Assembly (NCBI RefSeq): GCF_027596085.1
Contig: NC_072467.1
Span: forward strand, 6,513,861 to 6,577,860
Source: Anoplopoma fimbria
Lineage: Eukaryota > Chordata > Actinopteri > Perciformes > Anoplopomatidae
DNA: 64,000 nt
Reading direction: 5' to 3'
Numbering within the stretch: position 1 is the first letter of the stretch; each line of letters starts with the position of its first letter. A program made the position numbers and the translations under genes. Below are positions 1 to 12,533 of the stretch, piece by piece. The notes beneath the pieces were generated by a model. It saw only the letters and a list, made by a program, of their open reading frames with translations. It made no database searches and had not been told where the DNA came from.

Positions 1-155
1 GCGCTCGGCATGTACGTATCCGAAGAAAAGGCAACGCACGGCGCAGCACGGACGGACACTGAATTGATAAATGCACGAAGGGGTGCATCGTGTAGGTTAC
101 CTCCCACCGACAAGCTGCTCCCTCCGAGTGAGACTGTTGCAGGACTGTAGCGGTG
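1..155 (+). promoter_or_regulatory. CpG-dense window edge, possible promoter or first-exon end
   Basis: The first 150 bases hold about fifteen CpG dinucleotides, far more than the surrounding AT-rich sequence, and no repeat signature is visible. The stretch ends in a splice-donor-like site (GCG followed by GTGAGG, GT at 153-154), after which the sequence becomes a (TA)n run. This would fit the 3' end of a CpG-island first exon with an intron beginning here. No start codon with a convincing reading frame is present, so any exon would be untranslated or would continue from outside the window. Both the exon and its orientation are inference. Confidence 0.3.
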
Positions 156-163
156 AGGGCAGG

Positions 164-197
164 GATATAGATATATATATATATATATATATATATG
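164..197. repeat. (TA)n microsatellite
   Basis: Near-perfect TA dinucleotide run directly after the CpG-rich edge. Confidence 0.9.
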
Positions 198-375
198 GTT
201 TCCTCTCTTTCACTCCTCACATCGCTCTGTTTGAACTTCTAAAGCTCCCACCATGTCTACACTGCAGGCAGTCTCAACCCGGAAGACTAGGACTAATTAG
301 TTCATTCTTGACCTTTGTCCTTGTCTTTCATTGTTCTGTCTTAATAGGGGCAAACACATGCAAAGTATTGTTTAT

Positions 376-378
<3 letters not shown>

Positions 379-432
<54 letters not shown>
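379..432. repeat. (TG)n followed by (GA)n compound microsatellite
   Basis: About 19 TG units run straight into a short GA array. Valine/cysteine-repeat reading frames across it are artefacts of the repeat. Confidence 0.95.
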
Positions 433-434
<2 letters not shown>

Positions 435-3400
435 TAGGTTTAGATGGACAGGGGAGACGGATAAAGAGAGAGAGATTCCTCCCATGTGTCTCTTGCAAAC
501 GGGACACGACTGCCACCTAGCGGCTGCCCTCGCCTGTTAGCTGTATGGTAGTGGCCTCAGGCTGACTGTCGCATAGGATTGCTCTCTTATGACTGTGTTT
601 TGTTTATAAATATATACGATATCTATTTGCATTTTTTAAAACGCTGTAAGGTGCAATAGGAGAAATAGGCTCACATGATCGTTTCTGGTGAAAATTCTAG
701 TAACCGAATGGATTAAATGTGAAGCACATGAAGGGAGCGCTGTGACAAGCCTGACTATTCAGAAGACAGTTTAATATGTGTTAGAATCTTTCTCAGGCTT
801 CAGCACTTTAGACCCCATTTATAAATGCTGGCTCTGTGTTATGAATTATGAAATGCACGTTGCAGATTTTTTTTTGCATGGCGGCTGACACGGGAGACTT
901 CAGGTCTTCAGAAAGATTATTGCTAGTGAAACGTTTATCTCAGGCAACCTGCTGTAAGGCAGATATTCTGCTAAACTCAGTCATCTTATATAACATGTAC
1001 AATTGAGCTTAAAAAATGCAGATGGTAGTGGAGTGTGAACATGTCTCATTTGGGAAGAGGAGGCATTCGCAAATCATGTGATAGTAGATGTGAGGAAACA
1101 TTTGAATGCCAGGCCAGGGATCTGTCCATCGCGCTGTCAACATCTGATCTCATTTCCCTCTGTGCTGAAGGCGTTGCATCATTCATCTGTCTTCATAACT
1201 GTCGACCTGCCTGTCTGTGTCTCTGGCATATGGTATTAAAGAGCACCGCCCTCTTGCTTTCCAGTCGAAGGAGACATCATTAAATATCTCAATTTTTTTC
1301 CACTCCATTCTTCTCGCCTCACATTTTCTTCGTCTCTGGCCTGGTGAGGGAATGAAACCTTTAAACGTGCAATTTGCTCCTCAAGATAGACTAGCAGGGT
1401 TTTTGTTGAGTACCCTTTGACTCCTTTTTGATCTAGCCTTTTTATGTCAACCACATGTAACTACTGAGGTCATTTTTGAGTGCATTCTTTCTTTATGTGT
1501 GTGATGTTGCTACATGGCTGTCTTGCCTAATAGTTTTGATTTAAAGCTTTTCTAGTCCGTGGATCTCTGGTGGCCGCTCCTTACTTTAGGTCTTATTTGC
1601 TGTGTGGGGACCATCACTGGAGGCCATACCCTTTATCTTGATGTAGCTTTTGAGACCACAGAATCTTTGCTGGCGGAAACACTTCCTTCTTCAAAGTGAA
1701 GCTTTGGCGGCTATCTGAGATGTTGTTGCCGGAATCCATCACTTTAAACACAACAATCATGTGTTAGCTAAATGCATTATTCAATATCCTTTCAGCAGAC
1801 ATGAAAAGGGAATTTTACATTTTTACTGATGTGATTCCTGAGCGCTATTGAAGCATCACAGTAAAGATCACTCTGTCCTTGGAGAACGTTAAAGAGGTGT
1901 TCTGCTGCCATTGTAGACAATGTGACCTTGTTCCATGAAAGGGTAAGACACATACAAGACTCACGGGGCCAGTTATTCCTGGAGTGGCAATGGCGGGTAA
2001 AAAGTCGTACTTAAGGGAATACTTGAGTATAGATTATTGGTTATGCTTTCAGCATCCTCGTAAAAATAAAGATTGCTTGACATTAACAATGTGAATTACA
2101 GACACAGTGGTGGTGTAGGCTTTTAAATAAAAAAAATTACCACAACATGCTCCTTATCATCACTTTATGGAAACCATCTTGAAAAAAGCTGGTGTTTTGA
2201 CATAAGCAAGGAAAAAGCAGTAAAGTGCCATTCAGAGACGGCTTAAGCCACACAGATCTCTTCCTTTCCCTGAGAGAATTATGTTGTCAGGGCCTGAATA
2301 ATAAATGTGTTGGGATGCAATTAGATAATGTAATAATCATGTTGGGTATGCCATGAAGGTCTCATCCAGTGATCAAAAGGAATACACATACCACACTTAA
2401 GTCAAGGCTACTCAGTGTAGCTATTTGCTCTGCCAAGATACAGTTTGAGCTGACAGATTCAAGAAATGGGGAGACATTTACACGTAGCGTAATGGTTTAT
2501 CCAAACATAAGGGGTTAAGAACATAAGCACAAAGCCCTCTGTAATATATTTTATATATATATATATATTTTAAGTGCTGATGACAGCGATGAAATGTTAC
2601 ATGGGATATGCATACAATCTCTGCTTCTTCCCAACACTTCCCACATACTGAAATTTGTAAAACAATAACTCTCCCTCTGACTGATCTTCAGCGCGAGAAG
2701 GGGGTTCTGTGGCACCTACAGCTGCCCTTTTTAAAGGAGGCTCTGAATACATAAATAATATGTGTTATTTATTTTGAGATCTGGCATTCATTATTCATTA
2801 TGTTGTTTTGGAGGGTATGAGACATCAGTACTGATATCCTGCCAGGCTCAGGGGCAATGCAATAATGTAGTCAGGTGTGCTGCGAGAGGTAAGATGGAGA
2901 AGCGAGTCTGTGGGCCTGTGAATGTGTCACACGTTTCCACTCTGCTCCATCAGTCATAGTGCCACCTCAGGTTGTGTATTGTACTGTAGGAAGCTCCCAG
3001 TCAACTGTTTGATATCTTTTCCCAGTTTCCAGGTACTCGCTGTGAATCATATATCAACCTCTGAATTAGTTTAGAGTCAATGAGAGAAATTGCACAATCA
3101 CCTCAGTGACGACGACACTCAGATTCAAAGCAATTCATCAAATTTCACAGACTTGATAATTAGGTGCATCAATGTGTTTGCCATCCTATTTAATCTCCAC
3201 TTTGATCCACACTAATCTCCAACTGTACTTCTTATCCAAGGCTTCCTTTGGCCCAAAGGGCTCGTGATTGAAGAATGAATCTTAGTTTTTACATACAGGG
3301 GTTCTCCATTCACCCCTGTATCTGGGGTAAATTAAAATAATTCAAAGCATGCTTCACCGTAATAACACTCTCTAAGCTGCTTCAACTGCATAATATAATG

Positions 3401-5348
3401 GCGAAGGAGACTGGATGACTGGCTTAGTTATTTGATTTTGGCTGCAGCTCAAAGCAGTATCAAGAGATGAGAAGGCCCATACTCACTGAAGGATGAATCA
3501 GCTGATTATTATTATATATCAGTATATTACTTATCACATCATGGAGCATCATCATCTGCCAGTGGTGTCCCTTAACATGTTAACTCAAAATAGCATATGT
3601 AACATATGAAAACTCAAGCACATACATGTTTTAATTTCCAACCGGATGCCATGTGCAATTCAAAATTCTGTTCTACCTTGTTAGGCCTATCTCAGATAAA
3701 AAGAAAAAATATGTTTTACACTATGTGATAAGTTTTCCTTATTATTTATTTCTTCAGTAAAAAAAGTCAACTTCTACTTGGATGGGTCAAGATTTTAGAA
3801 TTTTCCAAAAAGTCATTAAATAATAATAATTTAAGTAGTTTATGCTCTATCGTCTTGTCTAAAAAATGTATTTTACCGTTGCAGACACGGCCTACTACAA
3901 GGCGTGGGACACCTTCAGTTCTATGAGGGGTGAAGCATAACAAAAACCATGGCCACCATTACCTTTTACGTCAGTGCAGTGTGCGTCTGTGTGTTTGCAG
4001 CTTGGTGCCCCCTCTATTTTCAGCTTGGAAATGTGATGGAGGGGTGGGGCATTGTAAAACACACTCCATTCAAAGTCAACTGAAACAAAACAAAACTTAC
4101 CAAAACCGTTTTGCTTTAAAGGCCCATCCCTAGAATCGACCTGTTTGTTTTGTATTATGATGCTTTACTTTTTTTTTTACATAAGGGTACAAAAAGAGCA
4201 AGTAAGATATACTCATGGTTAGATACTCATGAAGTCTAAGGAACTATTTATGATGATCGGGGCTGCACAAGATTAGCAACTAATGATTAAGTAATTATAA
4301 GTAATAAAGGAGTTGTGATATGATATGCCGCTCAGTGAGTTAATCTGGATACATATGAACTAATCATTACCTGATGATTACTTTATATAGTATCGCAGTC
4401 TGTTCTTTATATTATATATTATCAGATCATTCCTGATTTGTTCCTCACTCAATATTAACTACTCACATTTCTATGTGCCATATTATAAAGCGTCACCAGT
4501 ATTTCTGATGGCTTCTGTATGTTGCAAGACACTAAGGACCACCTTGCAGTGGCAATCTTGCTTATCCATTCAAGCATACTTCCCACGAGTAAGGTACACA
4601 TTTGCAGAGTGCCCTCTCCCACTGCGTCAGTGTCCTTGAGTGTTATATTTAAATATTCACTGAGCCTCGGTTCGATACAACAGATAGGATATCAATTTCA
4701 TAAATAGCCTGTCAGCTTGTTTGATATATCAGAAAGAGCACAATAGCAAAAACTGGGGATCCTTTCAAATATACCACCAAAAGATTGATCATTAAAATAA
4801 AATGAAAACAAAAAATTAAACATTCTCAAATCTTATATATATATATACATTATGGTCTGACAAACTCTCTGGCGTTTGGTTGATGAAATTCGTGGGCATT
4901 AAAAAAATGATGAGTTTCTTTCAGGCTGTGTGCAATTTCTTTTGGGTGGGTCATGACTTATGCCAGCATCAACATTTTGTGATGCAAACACTATGCAGGA
5001 AGTTGAAATATACTGTGTAAAATTGATGGAGAGAGAGGCAATAAGGGGTGGGGGGGATGATATGATTGCTACAGAGCATGATGAAAGGGAGTTTTTAACA
5101 ATTTAGGGTCCAACACGAATGTTTATCTTAAAGTCTTTTGCTCTTAAAAAAGCTTGGTAGTTAGTTTGGTCTCACTTCACTTGCAGTCAAAAAAATGCTG
5201 TTTTTCACTTCTCTGTGATAAAATCCCACGTCCTCTTACAGAAAGGTGCATGCAAAACACAAAATATATAAAAATGTTAAATATTAATAATATTTTCCAA
5301 GAATTACTTATTCAAACCATAGCCTATAAAATATGGTCGTTGTCTCTG
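433..5348. other. non-coding AT-rich sequence, no gene seen
   Basis: No reading frame here has recognisable domains; those present are under 85 codons. Minor items are a TA-rich tract at about 2547-2571, a perfect 10-bp hairpin at 3293-3321 (loop 9), and a TA run near 4838-4851. The rest looks like unique intronic or intergenic sequence. Confidence 0.6.
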
Positions 5349-5800
5349 TAACGTCACCCATAGGTTTTCTGAGGAGGTGTTGTGATGCTTAGAGTAGGTG
5401 GCTCCAGCCCACGCCATCTTGGCAGCAATGACACATCCTAACTCCTGTCATATAAAATAAGTGGATCGTGGATGGAACTGAGGCGGGCCTGGGTGACGCA
5501 GCAGAGGAGATAACTAGCAACTAGTGACCTGGTTCGGCACCCACCTACCACTCAAAGAGGCCGGGCCTTCCTAACTTTGTCATGAATGGGGAAATTGGCT
5601 ATAGAGGCCAACTGTTCTCAACTTTACAGCAGAACAGTTGGTCTCTATTGGCAATTTCCACATTTTTCAACATGGGGGTCTGTGTGGATTGATTTTTCCT
5701 TTGGAGCCATCTTCAAGTGGCTATTTGAAGAACTTTAGTACTTGCCACTTTCACATTGGCTTCATTTCTCAGTAGCGGAGGGTGCTGTTTGATTTAAACA
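5349..5800. repeat. probable dispersed repeat of unknown class with internal inverted repeat
   Basis: This block is more GC-rich and complex than its surroundings, and its wording matches a non-coding sequence I associate with repeated copies in fish genomes; that part is recollection, not a search. It contains an imperfect inverted repeat, arms 5588-5618 and 5631-5661, with about 27 of 31 positions pairing around a 12-nt loop. No coding potential is seen. It could be a MITE or a retroposon fragment; the boundaries are approximate. Confidence 0.4.
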
Positions 5801-8167
5801 AACAATTGAACCAATTTATGTATTTTTTTGTTAGCTAAGTATACATTCTAGGATACATGTTAAACCTATCCACCAAATCTGATGTTTGAAGGACTTTTAG
5901 GGGAGAGGACGATCAACGTCCCCTTTGACCACAAACCTGAAGTTGAAAGTTGTAAACATTTGCCAGAAGCTACACATTTGTCATCATAATGAAATGCATA
6001 TTGCATAGAAATATCCTCCCATGCTATTTATTGTAAATTAAGAAAATATTTTCAGCATAGAGATTTTTTTTGCTGGAGCTGAGCCGGAGCCATCCCCAAC
6101 ACTTTTATTAAAGAAATAAGCTTGAATTTATTAGTCATTAGCGGTTTCCTCAATCTTTCATACTTTTTATATCCCCCAATGAATATTTTTAATGTCTTCT
6201 TCTCAAAATGTTCCATCCATATTCATATATTGTCTTTTATCTGCTGCTCACCCATCTATTATAGTGTGAAATAGTACATCCAAATAGTCAAAGACAAGTT
6301 TACAAGTGAATATCACTCTTTTATTATATCAAAATAAATATTTTTAGAAATAATTTTACCTCAGTAATTTATTCTCTGTAGAACTGTACCGTCACAATAA
6401 AGTAAGATGTTTCAAGTCAAGCATGACTGTTTGTTTCCCCTGCAGGTGAAAAAAAGCCCACAGACTCTGCGGACAAACCAACCAAGGATAATGTAAATAG
6501 GTAAAGATTTAGAAATGGCTGAGTATTTATTTAATGTAATTATGGTTGAATATTGAGTTGAATTAAAAACATGCACTGCAGCCTGAAATTCCTCACAAAA
6601 AGCCCATTTTGAGCTGCAGCCATGCACACACACAGTTGAGTATGTGTCTCTTCCTGCTAATAGTTAAGCATCCGTATGCTGTACATATGTTGACAACTCC
6701 CATATTCCTGCCAGAATTGTCTATTAATGCACAACCATTAAAGGCTTACTAAGTTTGCTACTGAGAAAATCTTGACTGACAATCAGAGGATAAAGATTTA
6801 AGCATGACATAAACCTTGTAATCCTGTATCATAGCAGCTTTAGACTTGGTATAACCTCAGTTTCAGCTTGTTTATCTCCTTGGCTGTGTCTCTCTTCATG
6901 CAAAACAAGCAGTGCTCCAGACAATGGCGTACCTATTCACATGTGAGGCAGGGAGCAGATTTGCAGCATCTGGATGTGACAGCCGATCCTCTCTCTCTAA
7001 TCCTCTGTGTGGTTGTCTTTCTGTTCAGACACATAGGGGATTGAGTGGGCCATCCGTTCACATCCTGCCTGCCATGGGGCAGATAAACAGAGGGAAACAG
7101 AGTAAATGGCCACATAATCAATAAGAAACATGCATTTCATTGGCTGTGTCTGCATTTTGTTAGCTGACAAAAAATACACTGCTCACATTTAGCTGGGATG
7201 GAGGTTGAATAGCTCTTAAAGTAAGTGTCTCTTCAGGCTGGTATCACAAAAGTGGTAAAATGCTTGCGAGCATTGGACTTCATGATGAGTTGTGGATAGA
7301 AAGGAACGTGATTTTTACAGCGGCTTCACTTTGGCTGTGTGATGCGATCCATACATGCACTCCATGAGATAAAAAAACACCACTGATCCCGCTGTATGTC
7401 CTTAAATGACATCAGGTCAGTTACCTTTGAAGCATTTATAAGCAGTACATAAAAGTTCAACACATGGTTTAAAAACACACTAAAATGTAAGTATATGCAG
7501 ATATAAAGACACATTTAAGTGTTTGTTAATGTATGTAATTTACATTTATCATATACTGCTTATAAATAAATAAATGCAACTTTAAAAAAATTCAACTTTA
7601 AAAGGGGATAAAGAGACTAGTCAGAGCTTGATTTTGCCATTGCAAGGTATCACCTTGAAAGGTTGGAAATAATTGAACACCATTAGCTTTCTTGATTACC
7701 TTAATCATCTCATTTGAAAGGTCATTTTGCAGTCTGGTTAACTACGGACAATAAGAATCAATGACTGTGCTTGTGGTAATGTCTTATGGGCAAGCTAACA
7801 CTATTTTAAAAAGATTAGCAAGATGAAGAATAGAATATGGAGCCAGACGTGACACGGCATGACAAACTGTGACATGACTGGAAAGTAATTCACCACCTCT
7901 GCTCTTGCCGTAGTTACAAAATGGTCACTTCATTATTACTTTTGAACCTTTTTAACCATTCAAATAAATCTGACAAATCGGATGGTACCCACCTAGTAAT
8001 TCTAGTCAATCAACATCAGAAATATATTTGGTTTGAAATTGGCACATCTGATGGCTTTTTTCATTTAAAAGCTTGTTACTCAATATTTCCTGGTACAACT
8101 TGAGTATGTTGTGGATTTAAAACAAAAATATGGTGCTTTTATTAATGAACCCTTTAAAGTTTAAGTA
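5801..8167. other. non-coding AT-rich sequence, one weak exon candidate
   Basis: No repeat family or long reading frame is recognised. The only item of note is a 55-nt segment at 6446-6500 bounded by a good acceptor (pyrimidine run then CAG) and a donor (AG then GTAAAG), open in one frame; see findings. The rest looks unique and non-coding. Confidence 0.55.
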
Positions 8168-8251
8168 CACTCTAAAAAGTAATTCAGGGGACCTATTACC
8201 ACCACTTAATTAAATGCATGGTTGCAAGATAAAAATTCTAATTTATTGATT

Positions 8252-8552
8252 TAGATTACATTACATTACAGTCATTTAGCAGACGCTTTTATCCAAAGCG
8301 ACTTACAATCAGTAGTATATTACATATCATTCACCCATTCACACACTGATGACAGGCTACCATGCAAGGTGCCACCATCAGACTCTAACTAACATTCATG
8401 CAACATCCAGTCCACACCGATGGCAAGCCTTCGGGAGCAACTTGGGGTTAAGTGTCTTGCCCAAGGACACATCGACTGCCGAAGCCGGGTATTGAACCAC
8501 CGACCCTCTGATTGGAGAACTACCTTGATCTCCACTACGCCACAGCCGCCAC
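8252..8552 (-). repeat. tRNA-derived SINE, minus-strand copy
   Basis: Read on the minus strand this begins with a tRNA-like head (box A around GTGGCGTAGTGGAG, box B GGTTCAATACC). A body containing TCCTTGGGCAAGACACTTAA follows, and the tail is TAAGTCGCTTTGGATAAAAG, a CTGCTAAATGACTG-type segment and TGTAATG repeats. It is nearly identical to the plus-strand copy at 10372-10670. It sits inside the left subterminal region of the putative transposon. A 21-bp near-duplicate (CCGCCACAACT plus AAAAGATAA) at 8546 and 8568 adjoins its head. Confidence 0.9.
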
Positions 8553-9511
8553 AACTTAAAAGATAAACCGCCACAACTGAAAAGATAATCCTTTTAAGTT
8601 GCAAACGTTATTTTAACGAGTTGTGTTGACATAATAATGTTGGTAATTACATCAACTTAATATTGTTTGTAATTTAAACTCAAATTTCTGCATTAATTGA
8701 TTTAAAACAAAATTCAAGTTGTAGTAATTTAATGAAATTGGCTTGATAACTTAATTTTTTCAATTTCAAGTCTCCTCCCCTACCCACTTAACATGCCTGG
8801 ACAAATTCAGACAGTTAAGACTGTGTGTTAGAGGACCTGTAGGCTGAACAAATATGATACAAAGGACATTTTCAAGGTGAGTATCATTTCATTTACAAAT
8901 AAATTCTACTAAAGCAATGAATTTGGGCATATTCTCAATTGTGATATGACCAATAGTGGACTCGTGTACGGAGGTTAGGCTACACTTGCTAATACAGTTG
9001 ATGGAATATGTTGTACTACTACAAGAAGCTAACGCTAGTCATATTTAGCAGTGTAATTTGGCCATCCTACCCTTTGGTTTAGCATAGCAGTGGATAAGAA
9101 TGATCAGCTAGAGAGGGCTTTTCATATGTGCCGTGGGGAGGAAAAGCATGATTACATTTTTGCTTATTCTTTTTTGTCTTTCTTGCTCATTTCATCCAGT
9201 GTTGCTTGTATGTCTATAAAACCTGCAGAAAGAGATGTTAGGTATGATATTAGTATTGTAAATGATTTTGGATTTTGGTTACTATTGTGATACAACTTAA
9301 AGTTTGTATTTTTCCTGGTCTTAAAGGCTGCATTACATTTTTTCTTAAGATGTCAAGATGTGTAAAATATTGTTAATGTCATTCTGTCAGTATCACCCAG
9401 ACCTACGTGTATCTACTTGACGCTAAGACTTTGCATCAACAGTTGATGCAAAGATACTATGTCATTCTAGGCCAATTAGTGTTTTGTTAAGTTGGCCTAT
9501 ATCTAAAAAAA

Positions 9512-10371
9512 ATGGGCTGGGGCTGCAAAATGTGTAAATTTGAAACCTCTACAAAAACAGGGTTGCTAAAACATTACAGGTTACGCCATGGTCATGGGCA
9601 ACCTCTGCCATGTCTTTACCAAGATTGTTTTTGTTACTTTAAAACATGGGGTAGCCTTAGATCACATCTATCAAGAAATCACTCTCAGGAAACTCAGGAA
9701 AGAGTCAGATCTGCAGAAAGTCTCTCTTTCACTTGCCAGTGTTGCAGTGCCAGCGCAATCTCCACAGAAAGAGAGTTTTTTGAACACCTTGTTCGACATT
9801 TGAAAAAACACGAGACTGTCATCTGTGTTTTTAAGAACTGCAATTTCAGCACTAACATTTATGGAACATTTGCCTCCCACAGAAGCCGAAAGCATACTCC
9901 TCACTCACTGCAAGACTTTAAAGAAGACCTGCTAAAGAGGTATGCAAGTTCTTCAAATACAGATGATTACAGTGATGTGGATATTCAGGATGGTGAACTG
10001 TCTATTACTGATGGTCGAGATGATAATGATGTGAGAGATCTACCAAACCTCATTGAAAAAAATGTGGCTTTGTTGTTTCTAAAACTGGAGAGCACTTTTA
10101 ATGTATCTAACAGGTGTATTGATGAGGTTGTTGAAGAGTTCCATTTTATCTCTCATTCAGCATCAGGTCCCATCATCAAAGACATTTTACAGTCCTGTTT
10201 GAGGAAGCACAATTGTGAGATTGATGAGTCTGTTGTGTCAGACATGGTGACAGAGCTTTGTGATGCCAACCCCTTTACCTCCGCCCTGAGTAGTGGCGGT
10301 CCACTTTCTTCTGCCTACAAGAGAAGGGCTTATTTTAAGGAGCAGTTTGCTGTGGTGGAACCAGTGGAGTA
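9512..10371 (+). pseudogene. four-finger C2H2 zinc-finger ORF of a transposon-like teleost family, interrupted
   Basis: An open frame of about 286 codons carries four C2H2 fingers near its N-terminus: C5/C8/H21/H26, C34/C39/H52/H57, C75/C78/H92/H96 and C105/C110/H123/H128. The spacing is irregular compared with KRAB-type arrays, which argues against an ordinary host zinc-finger gene. An acidic linker (about 150-175) and a helical region follow. At residue 286 the frame runs into a SINE that starts at 10372, and the natural continuation resumes after it at 10671. The fingers would bind nucleic acid; the family, as I recall it, couples them to a transposase-like domain. The start at 9512 is the first ATG of the open frame and an upstream exon cannot be excluded. 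The gene is broken, so no function is expected from this copy. Confidence 0.7.
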
Positions 10372-10670
10372 GGGCGGCTGTGGCATAGTGGAGAGCAAGG
10401 TAGTTCTCCAATCAGAGGATCGGTGGTTCGATACCCGGCTTCGGCAGTCGATGTGTCCTTGGGCAAGATACTTAACCCCAAGTTGCTCCCGAAGGCTTGC
10501 CATCGGTGTGGACTGGATGTTGCATGAATGTTAGTTAGAGTCTGATGGTGGCACCTTGCATGGTAGCCTGTCATCAGTGTGTGAATGAGTGAATGATATG
10601 TAATATACTACTGATTGTAAGTCGCTTTGGAGAAAAGCGTCTGCTAAATGACTGTAATGTAATGTAATGT
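10372..10670 (+). repeat. tRNA-derived SINE inserted in coding sequence
   Basis: A full-length copy: GGGCGGCTGTGGCATAGTGG head with box A, box B GGTTCGATACC at about 10426, a body, then the GTAAGTCGCTTTGG tail ending in three TGTAATG-type units. It splits the zinc-finger ORF between the GAG and TAC codons, so the insertion came after the ORF was in place. Only a 2-bp TA is shared at the two edges; a longer target duplication is not evident. Confidence 0.92.
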
Positions 10671-10996
10671 ACTCAGTAGGGAAGAAGATAGAAGCTTCCA
10701 GTATGTCCCTATTCTGAAGTCATTGCTTCAGGTTTTGAGCCGGAAAGAGATCCAGGATTTGATCTTGCATGACGGTGAAGCTCAAAGTAATGGTGAAACT
10801 CAGTACAGGGCATTTTCTGATGGCATTTATGATAAAACAAATGAGTTGTTTTCTGGAGAAGATCCTACCATTGCTATCATTCTCTATGTTGATGACTTTG
10901 AGATATGCAATCCTCTGGGCACATCAAGGAAAAAACACAGTCACAGGTGTGTACTGGGTGTTAGCTGATGTTCCTGCACTGCTCCCTGTCGGTTAA
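10671..10996 (+). pseudogene. downstream coding fragment of the zinc-finger/transposase-like gene, two frameshifts
   Basis: The first bases after the SINE continue the interrupted frame for a few codons, then meet a stop. The coding sense carries on in another frame from about 10690 (including the motif ILYVDDFEICNPLG). Near 10930 it shifts again to a frame containing TGVYWVLADVP. I read this as one exon of the same gene with two single-base frameshifts. After about 10996 coding sense stops, and the expected catalytic middle part of the family is not found. It is a dead fragment, and the frame assignments depend on my recognition of the family. Confidence 0.6.
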
Positions 10997-12000
10997 ATTT
11001 TTAAGCATATTGCACTTCTGGCCACACCCCAATCAGTAATATCATAGCAATGGTCCGTTCAGCATGGATAGGTGTTGACAGCAATGGCATGGGAAAAGGC
11101 TCGTGAAAAAATCGACAAGTGGCTGTGGCTCTTCACTTAACCAGTTCAATTATTGTATGAAACCTGCAAAAAAGATGAGAAAAATATCTAGATGTAGAGA
11201 CAAACTGAAGGTCAATTAAAAACAAATGTAATAAAATAAAATAAAAATGTTCTTAAGAAACTGAAAATTTGCTTGTTAGTATATTATTAAAGGGACATTT
11301 CTAGTTTATTATAACTCGGGTTAGCCATATTAACTAAACCTCTTTTTTTGAGGGGGGGTATAAAACTGAAAGTGAGTGCACCCGAAATCCCAGCTATAGT
11401 CCTGCAGTGCACAGAAAAACTGTGCACATTACTACGATAAGTACGATATGACAAAGCTGATAATTATTCATAATTTAAATTAAATTTTACTGTTTGCCTT
11501 AGTTTTCTCTTCCAAATGAGTTTCTTGACCCACTTTGGTTTACTGATGTTGCAGGGTTTTCAGATCTTAGTAATTATTAAATAACATGTTATGATAACCA
11601 TTAGGAATGATGGACAAAACTGCAAAAATAAGACCCAAGTTGTAATAAACCGTAATTTTCCTTTAATGCAAACTAGAATCTATCAGATGAATAAGTTGCA
11701 GGCATCGACCCTCAATACACAGCATATATGTTAGAAACGCCTTTTGCTTTGCCATAGCTGTCTCTTTTCCCAACACCCCTGCTAATAATTTCCTGGATTA
11801 ACCTCATGTTGAGCAATTGAAAACCCTGTTAGAAATTTATTTTTACTAAAGCAGGCCAATATGGTCATAGAACATGCTGTTTAAGTTGTGTGAAAAATAG
11901 GCATGTGTTATCTTACCATTATCGTGTTTTATGATACAATCATTTTTTCTCATGCTTATTGATGCAACCTATTTAGGCCATTTCAGTAATTTGGTGCATA

Positions 12001-12011
12001 TGTGTGTGTGT

Positions 12012-12095
<84 letters not shown>
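12001..12095. repeat. (TG)n microsatellite
   Basis: About 47 TG units with one TC interruption near the start, inside the putative 5.4-kb transposon. Confidence 0.97.
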
Positions 12096-12098
<3 letters not shown>

Positions 12099-12230
12099 GG
12101 TTAAAATAAAATAAATAATAGCTCCATTGATCAGCTGAATTCACCAAGAGTGACAGTCTAAAAAGTCAACAGTAATCATCCAATTCATCATCTCTAACAC
12201 GCTAACCTATCTTTTCATTTGCTTTACAAG

Positions 12231-12533
12231 GACACAGAAGAGTTTGAGGCAGGCCTTGATAGGCAAGTGATGAAAATTGCCATCATCGGTGACCGATCCA
12301 CCCCAGGATCTGACCATAAGATGGCAACCATCGTGGTCGAGGGAACCAGAATCCTGGAGGGAAAGGATATCCCAAGGTGCTGTGCTTTGCTGATGGGCAT
12401 AATATATGCTCTGAATCTGAGCTATCGCAAGGAACTTAAATGTACTTTTGAAGTGTTTCAGAAGCTGTTCCTTGAACTTGATGGACTGAAAGCCAGTGCA
12501 AAAGTAATGAGTCTCAAGAACAGTATTTTCTGA
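12231..12533 (+). pseudogene. C-terminal exon-like ORF of the same teleost transposon-like family
   Basis: An open frame of about 100 codons ends in TGA at 12531-12533. It starts directly after a good splice acceptor (pyrimidine-rich run and TTTACAAG, AG at 12229-12230), so I place the exon start at 12231. The protein contains VVEGTRILEGKDIPRCC and a following helix with ALNLSYRKELKCTFEVFQKL. I associate this motif with the C-termini of SAMD3-like and transposon-like teleost proteins. It is intact across this exon, while its upstream partner exons are frameshifted or lost. Its function is unknown. Confidence 0.5.

Noticed and set aside
8389..8604. Minus-strand frame and plus-strand counterparts at 10335-10574
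   Set aside because: Lie inside the tRNA-derived SINE copies, not coding.
10400..10440. tRNA gene
   Set aside because: Box A and box B are present, but there is no cloverleaf with paired acceptor stem; it is a SINE head.
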